A stretch of DNA of 8,273 nucleotides from Bryobacterales bacterium (GTDB taxonomy: Bacteria > Acidobacteriota > Terriglobia > Bryobacterales > Bryobacteraceae). A model generated the notes under the pieces. It saw nothing but the letters and a program-made list of their open reading frames with translations. It was not told the origin of the DNA and did not search any database. This document shows, one piece after another, positions 1 to 6,500 of the stretch. Within the stretch, counting starts at the first letter, position 1, and every line of letters begins with the position of its first letter. The translations under genes and the position numbers were made by a program. The DNA is taken from the NCBI GenBank assembly GCA_003132865.1, contig PKYZ01000864.1, positions 1,679 through 9,951 on the forward strand. The letters are read 5' to 3'.

Positions 1-40
1 GCGGGACTTCCAGTCCCGCTCTCGGCGTGCGAAGCGCGCC
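1..40. repeat. Two adjacent hairpins downstream of the outer-membrane-type gene
   Basis: Bases 1-8 (GCGGGACT) pair perfectly with 12-19 (AGTCCCGC) around a 3-base loop. Bases 24-30 (GGCGTGC) pair with 34-40 (GCGCGCC) around GAA, with one G-T wobble. Both lie 51 to 90 bases past the stop of the minus-strand gene ending at base 91, so they could form the 3' end of its transcript. No T-run follows the inner hairpin on the minus strand, and the sequence beyond the outer one is outside the window. This could be a terminator, or an interspersed palindromic (REP-like) element. The rest of 41-90 shows nothing recognisable. Confidence 0.4.
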
Positions 41-90
41 AGCAATACCCACAACCAAGCACAACCCGGGTGCTGCGCAGCTTCGTGCCC

Positions 91-1374
91 TCACGGCGCC
101 CCCCTGAGCCGGAAACGAACAAAAATGTTGCCGCCCGCCGGATGGTTGCCGTAATAACGCTTGATCGCATCCGGCAGCGAATAGGCGGTGAAATTGGCGC
201 CCACCCCGGCCTGGATGTGACGGAACAGGTCGATGTCGCGCGTGTAGCCGATGGTGGCGCCGATCCGGAAAGTGCTGCCGTAAAGGACGTCGAGATGCTG
301 TTCGATGTCCGGTTGGCCGCTGAACAGCTCATCTTTATCGACCAGCTCGAATCGGCCCGTGATCCAGTTCTTGCGGCGAACAGGCAGCACGGATTCCGCA
401 AGGTATGAGTTCAGGTCGCGGAACGTGGCCGTCGAATGGTTCCGGCCCCAGATCAGGCTCGACGACCAAGCTCCGCCGGGCATCGGCTTTGTGTAGTCGA
501 GCGACGCGGTCATGCGCACTTGGTCTCCCGGCTCCAGCGCTTCGGGGTGGGCGATCCTGCCGGCCGAAACCTGGGCCGCCCAATTCTCCGCCGGGAAGAA
601 CCACAGGCGCGCGGACCACGAGTCGATCGGGCCGGCCTGGACAATCCAACGGTTCTCGCCCGGCTCGGCGCCATGGAAGCCGCTGGCTTCCAGCTTGATC
701 TTCTTGTGCGAGATTCCCAGCGTCACCACGTCGTCGGCGATGTGCGTGGAATCCTGCCAATGATGCGAGATGGGCGCCTCGGGCAGTTCCGCTGCCGAGG
801 CGCGATGGGGGAATGCAGTGGGGCCCAGGGCCGGGTCGCCAACGGGCGCGACGTAGGCATCCACCGTCGTGTCTTCGCCGAGCTGATACGCATAGTGGAA
901 TCCCAGCGCCATGATGAAATTGTGCGGATGCTGGGCGTCGGTCAGCGGCAGGCCGTACGCCGTCTCGCCGGTCTGAAAGAGCAGCGGATAGCGGCGATCC
1001 GTGATGGTGGCGGGTTCCAGGCTGAGCATCAGTTCCGTTTCGAACGCGCCCTTCGCGCCGGCGCTGTGCTCGGCGGACGCCATGAACCAGTTCGTGGAAT
1101 ACAGCTTGTCGCCGCCGCGCGGCGAGGACTGCTGGATGCCGGACACGAATGCGACGCCCATAAACATGGCGTTCCAGTTGCCGACCTGCGTCATCAGCAT
1201 GGGCATCGGATATGACGCGGGGTTTGCGGATGTGCCTGAAGCGAGGCCCATCAGGAACATGCCAGGGGCATTCATATCGGCCATGCTCTGCTGGCCTTGG
1301 GCAGCCAAGGGGCCAATGGCGCACATAGCGACACTAACGATACAACTAAGACGAAGCTTCTTCTCCCAAAACAT
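91..1374 (-). CDS. Exported outer-membrane-type protein of a metal-locus-associated family, function unknown
   Basis: The product is 427 residues. Residues 1 to about 25 form a signal peptide: a Lys/Arg-containing start, a hydrophobic core, then an LAAQG-type cleavage region. The rest has the alternating, aromatic-ended segments expected of an outer-membrane beta-barrel, with no internal transmembrane helices evident. Family-like motifs are NWFM (95-98), SLEPATIT (118-125), LLFQTGET (131-138), QHPHN (148-152; relatives commonly have QHPHD), DPALGPTAFPHR (180-191), HHWQDSTHI (204-212), EPGENRW (237-243), YYGNHP (407-412) and a C-terminal IFVRFRL. From family knowledge, proteins with this motif series are uncharacterised but recur next to copper/silver efflux operons. 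A metal-related role here is an inference, supported by the Cys/His-rich gene 75 bases upstream on the same strand. I chose the ATG at 1374 over the in-frame TTG at 1395 because it has a GAGGAG ribosome site at 1379-1384 and places the signal peptide at the very N-terminus. Confidence 0.85.
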   Translation of the reverse strand: MFWEKKLRLSCIVSVAMCAIGPLAAQGQQSMADMNAPGMFLMGLASGTSANPASYPMPMLMTQVGNWNAMFMGVAFVSGIQQSSPRGGDKLYSTNWFMASAEHSAGAKGAFETELMLSLEPATITDRRYPLLFQTGETAYGLPLTDAQHPHNFIMALGFHYAYQLGEDTTVDAYVAPVGDPALGPTAFPHRASAAELPEAPISHHWQDSTHIADDVVTLGISHKKIKLEASGFHGAEPGENRWIVQAGPIDSWSARLWFFPAENWAAQVSAGRIAHPEALEPGDQVRMTASLDYTKPMPGGAWSSSLIWGRNHSTATFRDLNSYLAESVLPVRRKNWITGRFELVDKDELFSGQPDIEQHLDVLYGSTFRIGATIGYTRDIDLFRHIQAGVGANFTAYSLPDAIKRYYGNHPAGGNIFVRFRLRGAP

Positions 1375-1378
1375 GACT

Positions 1379-1384
1379 CTCCTC
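1379..1384 (-). promoter_or_regulatory. Ribosome binding site GAGGAG, fixes the ATG start at 1374
   Basis: On the minus strand GAGGAG is followed by AGTC and then ATG, giving 4 to 6 bases of spacing depending on pairing register. It lies inside the extension that a TTG start at 1395 would add, so it argues for the shorter protein. Confidence 0.7.
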
Positions 1385-1449
1385 ACGCCGCACAAAGCGG
1401 CCGATACATTACCGAGCCGAGCCCAGAGGGCACCCCGTAAGGGAGCGGT

Positions 1450-1794
1450 TCAGATGCGGAGAAGCACTGACGATAAGCTAATCAAACCAGGTGGAGACGG
1501 AGCAGGTAAGTTCCGCGCACGCTCGCGAGACAGCAAAGGCAGCATGGCCGGCGGGACAGCCTCAACGCCGTCGAACGAGAGCGTCGGCGCTGCGAGATGC
1601 GCCGCCGGCGACGGCGGCGCCTGCCGTGCGACAACACAATGCGAACACGGCGCGGGTCTCTCGTTCCGGGAATCGGAGTGATGCCGATGACAAGGAGGTG
1701 CGCCGGTGGAGCTGCGCTCTTCGCAGAACCCCGCACACTGGACTCTGGCCAGCACCAGCCCAAAAGCGAACCAAACCATCAGCTTCGCGTGCAT
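1450..1794 (-). CDS. Small exported Cys/His-rich protein, putative metal-binding
   Basis: The product is 114 residues. Residues 1-19 look like a signal peptide: MHAK, then a hydrophobic stretch of Val, Phe, Leu and Trp. A metal-ligand-rich section follows: C20, C24, C35-H36, H38-H39, C50, H52-C53 (patterns QCAGFC, PPCHRHH, PCSHC). The second half is Pro/Ala-rich and ends [16 protein letters not shown] recall small acidobacterial proteins with the same plan (exported, PPCHxHH then CSH, ending in VLRI) beside copper efflux genes, so I infer periplasmic metal binding or sensing. Codon third positions are strongly G/C over 1561-1620 in this frame, which supports real coding. The same frame stays open further upstream, antisense to the enolase-type gene. 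I start at ATG 1794 because the signal peptide begins there, but its ribosome site is poor (only ACGGG); ATG 1779 and ATG 1830 are alternatives. The outer-membrane-type gene follows 75 bases downstream on the same strand, a probable operon. Confidence 0.6.
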   Translation of the reverse strand: MHAKLMVWFAFGLVLARVQCAGFCEERSSTGAPPCHRHHSDSRNERPAPCSHCVVARQAPPSPAAHLAAPTLSFDGVEAVPPAMLPLLSRERARNLPAPSPPGLISLSSVLLRI

Positions 1795-1807
1795 CCCGTT
1801 GACGAAC

Positions 1808-1811
1808 AGGA
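1808..1811 (+). promoter_or_regulatory. Short ribosome binding site AGGA before ATG 1816
   Basis: AGGA ends 4 bases before ATG 1816. The next in-frame ATG (1831) has only a weak AGAG upstream. Both starts keep the twin-arginine motif close to the N-terminus. The bases between this start and the divergent start at 1794 number only 21 (1795-1815). Confidence 0.4.
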
Positions 1812-1815
1812 TACC

Positions 1816-3252
1816 ATGGCAGAGTCGCATATGTACCGGCGCACCTTCCTCCGCTCGGCTGCTTTGGCGCCCGCCGCTTTCGGCATTTGCCGCGGCGCGG
1901 CGGCCCGCATGCGCATCCGCATCGAAGACGTCCGGTTCTCGTACGAAGACTTCCGCTACCGTACGCCTTACCGCTTCGGCGCACAAACGGTGGACCGCGT
2001 CACGCTGCTGAACGTCGATTGCACGGTCCGCACCGGCGCCGGCCGTGTGGCGCGCGGCTTCGGGTCGATGACCATGGGCAACGCCTGGTCCTTCCCGTCG
2101 CAGACGATGTCCTATGGTACGACCCTCGGCGCAATGAAAGCCCTGGCAGCGCGTATCGCCCGCATCACGAGCGGCTATCGGGATCCCGGCCACCCGGTGG
2201 ATATCAACTGCGAGCTGGAACCCGAGTATCTCAAAGCCGCCGGCGCAGTTTCCAAAGAGCTGCATCTAGCCGAACCTATTCCGAAGCTATGCACGCTGGT
2301 GACCGCCAGCCCGTTCGATGCGGCCATCCACGACGCCTACGGCAAGGCGCTGGGCCTGAGCAGTTATCTGACTTACGGCGACGCCTCGATGCGTTACGAT
2401 CTTTCGCACTACTTAGGCGCGGATTATAAGGGCGAGTATCTGAGCCGCTATGTGCTGCCGAAACCCACGCCGCGCATGGCCTTGTATCATTCGGTGGGCG
2501 CCTCGGACCCGATTGTGGCATCCGACATTCACACCCGCATCGCCGACGGGCTGCCGGAAACGCTTCCCGAGTGGATCCGCTACAACGGACTGCGCCGCAT
2601 CAAGATCAAACTGGCGGGCAACGACCTCGCATGGGACCTCGCGCGGGTGGTCGACATCGACCGGGCCACCACGGAGACGCAGCGGGAGCGCGGCGTCGCG
2701 GAGTGGTTCTATTCCCTCGATTTCAACGAGCAGTGTCCCAACGTGGACTACCTGCTGGAATTCCTGAGCCGTCTCAAGGAGCGGACCGCGTCGGGCTTCG
2801 AGCGCATTCAATACGTCGAGCAGCCCACCGCGCGCGACCTGAAGGCGGATCGCGCCAACGTGATGCATCGGGCGGCCAAGCTGCGGCCGGTGGTGATCGA
2901 TGAGTCGCTCACCGATATCGAGAGCCTGATGCTGGCGCGCGAGATGGGTTATTCGGGCGCGGCGCTCAAGGCCTGCAAAGGGCAGAGCCAGGTGCTGCTG
3001 ATGGCCGCGGCGGCGCAGAAGCACAAGATGTTCCTCTGCGTTCAGGATCTGACCTGCCCGGGCGCTTCGCTGATCCATTCGGCGGGCCTGGCGGCGCACG
3101 TTCCGGGAGTGGCCGCGATAGAAGCCAACGCGCGCGAATACGTGCCGGCGGCGAACAAACCGTGGGAGGACAAATTCCCCGGAATCTTCCAGGTGCGGGA
3201 CGGCATGATGGACACGTCCATGCTGGAGCGGCCGGGACTCGGCGCGGTCTGA
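1816..3252 (+). CDS. Tat-exported enolase-superfamily enzyme (mandelate racemase / muconate-lactonizing type)
   Basis: The product is 478 residues. Residues 6-30 carry a twin-arginine signal (YRRTFLRS at 7-14, then a short Ala/Leu/Phe core and Ala-rich end), so the enzyme is probably exported folded to the periplasm. The N-terminal capping domain spans about 32-175 and ends in [13 protein letters not shown] (165-177). A (beta/alpha)7-beta barrel follows: RRIKIKL with K263/K265, LDFNEQ with D302 and N304, VEQP with E335, IDES with D362, and ALKACKG with K385/K388. By family analogy with muconate lactonizing enzyme (Lys169, Asp198, Glu224, Asp249, Lys273), D302/E335/D362 bind Mg2+ while K265 and K385 are the opposed acid/base lysines. 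The Lys-K265 to Asp and Asp to Glu spacings (37 and 33 residues) exceed the usual 29 and 26, and about 30 extra residues lie at 185-215, so this is a divergent subgroup. Substrate is not predictable; dipeptide epimerase, o-succinylbenzoate synthase-like or sugar-acid roles are all possible. The in-frame extension upstream to ATG 1597 is Arg-rich and unconvincing. Confidence 0.9.
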   Translation: MAESHMYRRTFLRSAALAPAAFGICRGAAARMRIRIEDVRFSYEDFRYRTPYRFGAQTVDRVTLLNVDCTVRTGAGRVARGFGSMTMGNAWSFPSQTMSYGTTLGAMKALAARIARITSGYRDPGHPVDINCELEPEYLKAAGAVSKELHLAEPIPKLCTLVTASPFDAAIHDAYGKALGLSSYLTYGDASMRYDLSHYLGADYKGEYLSRYVLPKPTPRMALYHSVGASDPIVASDIHTRIADGLPETLPEWIRYNGLRRIKIKLAGNDLAWDLARVVDIDRATTETQRERGVAEWFYSLDFNEQCPNVDYLLEFLSRLKERTASGFERIQYVEQPTARDLKADRANVMHRAAKLRPVVIDESLTDIESLMLAREMGYSGAALKACKGQSQVLLMAAAAQKHKMFLCVQDLTCPGASLIHSAGLAAHVPGVAAIEANAREYVPAANKPWEDKFPGIFQVRDGMMDTSMLERPGLGAV

Positions 3253-3318
3253 TCTGTGCGATGGCGCACGTCCGCCCTGCAGGGGCTTGGACAGCGCCGC
3301 GGGTGATCCGGGTGACCC

Positions 3319-3348
3319 AAAAAGGCGGGCGCCACCAAGGCGCCGCCT
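3319..3348 (-). terminator. Rho-independent terminator of the large repeat-protein gene
   Basis: Read on the minus strand, AGGCGGCGCC (3348-3339) and GGCGCCCGCCT (3333-3323) form a 10-bp GC-rich stem with one bulged base around the 5-base loop TTGGT, followed immediately by TTTTT (3323-3319). It starts 30 bases past the stop codon of the repeat-protein gene. On the plus strand the same hairpin is not followed by a T-run, so it should mainly serve the minus-strand gene. Confidence 0.8.
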
Positions 3349-3377
3349 GCAAGTGTACGAGCAAAAGAGAGTAGCGT

Positions 3378-3515
3378 TTAGTGAGCGCCGGTGTAAGTCA
3401 TGTAACCGATGGCCAGCGCGTCCGGCGAATCCGGAGCGGCCCACAGGCCCTTCAGCAGTTGCTTGCGGCTGGTCTTCAGCAAGGCCTTCAGATCCACGCC
3501 GCATTCGAAGCGCAG
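3378..3515 (-). other. Conserved-looking C-terminal tail of the repeat protein (residues 1573-1618)
   Basis: After the Pro/Met-rich linker the composition changes sharply. The tail begins HLRFECGVDLK, continues as a predicted amphipathic helix rich in Lys and Leu (KALLKTSRKQLLKGLW), then has APDSPDALAIGYMTYTGAH at the terminus. It resembles none of the LPXTG, PEP-CTERM or type IX sorting signals, and it is not a beta-barrel strand ending in Phe. A surface-anchoring or secretion function is inferred only from its position and contrast with the passenger. Confidence 0.45.
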
Positions 3516-6500
3516 GTGGTTCATCGAGCTCATGCTGTTGTAGGCCGTGGCCGAGGCCGACGCGATACCGAAGGAACCGGCCACGCTGGCATCGCCCGTG
3601 CTAACCGGAGCCGAAACGGCCACCGGCGAGCCGAATTGATCCATTGGGTGGAATCCACGCATGCCGGTTGCCGGATACGCGAGCGAAACCGGCAGCGAAA
3701 CTGGCGCCGTGCGCGCCATGCCGATGGCCGGAACGATCGGCTTTACGGTCGCCGGAAGCCGCGCGAGCCTCGGGCCGGATACCGCGAGGCCATAATGGTC
3801 TTTTATGCCGGAGCCATGGTTCAGCGCCGGATGTATCGGCGCCGGATGGATCAGATGCGTCAGCATGTTGCTGGAATCCGGGCTGGAAGCCGGAAGCGCT
3901 CCGCTCACTACCGTCAACACTACGTCGCCGGCCTGGTAAGTGATGGCGAAGTGCTCACTGCCGTTGATCGCCAGGCCGTTCACGGTGGCAAAAGTGTCGC
4001 TCACCGCCGAGGCCGTCAGAATGACGAAGTGCTCGCCCACCGTGGGAGTGAAACCGGTCCCCAAGGTGACGTTCAGTGTGCCGCCCAGCGTGGCGCCTTG
4101 GGTCACTTTGAGCTGATCGTAATTGGTCCCCGCGGCGGCCCCGTTAATCGCGATGTCCAGCGCCCCCGCGGCGCTTTGGGTATATGTATCGGCCACGGTG
4201 AGTTTGCCGGTCGTGGCCACCGAGTTGCCGGGACTCAAGATGCCGGCATCCACCACGTTGTAGCCCAGCGTGCCGCCGCCGAACAGCGAGCCACCGTTAA
4301 CCGCCAGCGTGCCGAGGGTGGAAGAGGTCAAGGTACCGTTCACAGTGGTGGTGCCGGCGGTCTGCGTGAAGTTGAAGGAACTGCCGCCGACTGTAAACGT
4401 GGTGCCCGCGGAAACCATGAACAGGCCCGCGTTGGTGAAGCTACCGCCGGTGGTGGTCAGGGATGCCCCGGAATTCAGCTTGAAGACGCCCGCCGCGGCA
4501 TTGTTGTTGAAGCCGGCCAGGATGTTGTTATTGCCGAAGTCGAGCATTTGTCCCAAGCCGTTCAGCGTGATGTTGGCGGCGTTGGTGGCAATGGTGGTGC
4601 CGCTGGCGCCGAACTGCAGCGTGCCGCTGAGGTTGTAAGTACCGCCCATCAATGTATTGCTGGCGAAGTTCACTAGCGCGCCACCGGCCGACGTGCCGAT
4701 TTGCATGGTGTCGCCGGCGCTCACTAAGATGGTGCCGGTGTTGTTCAGACCCGCGGCGGTGGGCACGATGATGAGCGGGGCCGCTTGATTGGCGGACAGC
4801 AGGCCCGCGTTGGTGATGCCCAGGTTCGAGATGGTGCCCGAACCCTGGATGGTGCTGTTGTTGGTGAGTGCGGGTCCGGCGCCCAGCCCCGTGATGGCGC
4901 CGCCCGTCAGAGTGATTGCGCCCGCTCCGCTCAGCGTGGTCGCGCTCTTGATATCCAGCGTGCCGTTCACCGCGATCGCGCCGGAGTTAGTATCGGTGGC
5001 GGCCGTGGACAGGGTCAGGGAAGCCCCTGTATCCACTGTAACGGTGCCCGAGTTGGCCAGCGATCCCACAGTGGCTTTGTCGGACGTATCGTTGTTGGCG
5101 CCGATGGTCACCGTTGCGCCGGTACTATTGGTCAACTTGCCGGCCACCGTGATGGTATTGGCGGCGCCGCCCAGGTTGGAATTGTTGGTCGAAAGCGTGC
5201 CGGCATTGGTCATGCCGCCGTTCACGGTGAGTTTGCCGCCGTTCTCCTCGTCCAGGGTACCGGAGTTAGTGAAGGCGCCGCCAGACTGTACGCTCAGCGT
5301 CCCGCCGCTCAGCGCGATAGAGCCGGTGTTGGAATCCGCGCCGGTGGCCGTCAGCTTGAGAGTCGCCCCTTTGTCTACCGTGACCGTGCCGCTGTTGGTG
5401 AGTATGCCAACGCTGGCCACGTCGCTGGTATCGTTATTCGCGCCGACGGTGACGCTGTCGCCGGTGTTATTGGTCAGCGTGCCCGTCACCGTGATGGTGT
5501 TGGCGCCGCCGCCAAGGTTGGCGTTGTTGGTGGTGATGGCGCCGTTGTTGGTCAGGTTGCCTGCGATCGTCAGGGTGCCCTTCTGCTCCAGATCGATGGT
5601 GGATGAGTTGGTGAATGACCCGGCCTTCATATCGAGCGTCCCGCCGTCCAAGGTGATGGCTCCGCTGCTGGTATCCGCACCGCTCGATGTGAGGTTCAAA
5701 GTCGCCCCGGTGCCCACCGTGACAGTGCCGGAGTTGGCCAGCAGGCCCACATTGGCAACATCGCTGGTATCGTTATCGACGCCGATGGTCACTTTTCCGC
5801 CGGTGCTATTCGTCAGCGTGCCGGTCACTGTAAATGTGTTGGCGCCGCCCTGCTGGTTCTGATTGTTGGTGGCCACGGTGCCGGTGTTAGTCAGGTTGCC
5901 GGAAACCGTCAGTGAACTGGCCTGCTCCACGTCCATGGTTCCGGCGTTGGTGAAATTGCCGGGAGTGCTGTAGCTGCCGCCGGCCGCGATCGTAAAGCTC
6001 GCGCCGCTGGCGTTGTCGTTGAAACCGGTCAGCAGGTTGCCGCCTGTCAGACTGAGGAGCTTCGGGTTGGCGCCCGCCAGCGTGAGGTTCGCGGAGTTGG
6101 TGACAATGTGGCTGCCGCTGGCCCCGAACTGCAGGGTGCCCGCGACATAGTAGGTCCCGCCGCTCAGCGTGGTGCCGGAGAAATTGCTCAGAGCGCCGGC
6201 AACTTCGAATGTGTCGCCGCCGCCGACTATGAGCTTGCCGTTATTGGTGAAGTTGCCGCCGCCGGGGGCGCTGGTGGTGAAGCTGCGTCCCGCGCCAAGC
6301 TGGAACACGCCACCCGCCGCGTTGGTCGCGAAGTTGGCCAGCGCATTGGCGTTCGTGTCGCTGACGATCTGCGAAGCTGCCCCGGTCAGGATGATATCGG
6401 CCGCATTGGTAACGATATTGGCGGCGTTGAATTGGAAGGTGCCGCCGTTGACATTGTAAGTGCCGCCTGTGAGCGTATTCGTGGCGCTGTTGAAGTTATT

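Noticed and set aside
335..1324. Second minus-strand frame of 329 codons within the outer-membrane-type gene
   Set aside because: Arg/Pro/Ala-rich shadow in another frame of the same strand; the accepted frame has family motifs, a signal peptide and a ribosome site.
1597..1815. N-terminal extension of the enolase-type protein
   Set aside because: It begins with a run of seven Arg from CGC/CGG-type triplets, would bury the Tat signal 80 residues inside the protein and lies over the Cys/His-rich gene.
1795..1870. Minus-strand TATCCT as a -10 promoter box for the small gene
   Set aside because: No acceptable -35 box lies about 17 bases upstream, and the match is only partial.
3256..3269. Hairpin GTGCG-ATGG-CGCAC just after the enolase-type gene
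   Set aside because: The stem is only 5 bp and no T-run follows, so it cannot be supported as a terminator.
2413..3504. Minus-strand open frame of 363 codons crossing the convergent intergenic region
   Set aside because: It is antisense to the well-supported enolase-type gene and crosses the terminator and the end of the repeat gene; Arg/His-rich, with no motif.
3381..4676. Long plus-strand open frame opposite the repeat gene
   Set aside because: It is a shadow of GC-rich repeat code: low-complexity, without a domain, and it ends inside the opposing gene. The minus-strand frame has coherent repeats and a terminator.
4789..5862. Plus-strand open frames with Val/Pro/Leu-rich periodic protein, also 6108-7187 and 7387-7860
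   Set aside because: Their periodicity mirrors the antisense tandem repeats and their composition is unlike any real protein family I recognise.
4959..5936. Tandem repeat as a possible CRISPR array
   Set aside because: Units are about 340 bases, protein-coding and divergent; there are no short identical repeats with unique spacers.
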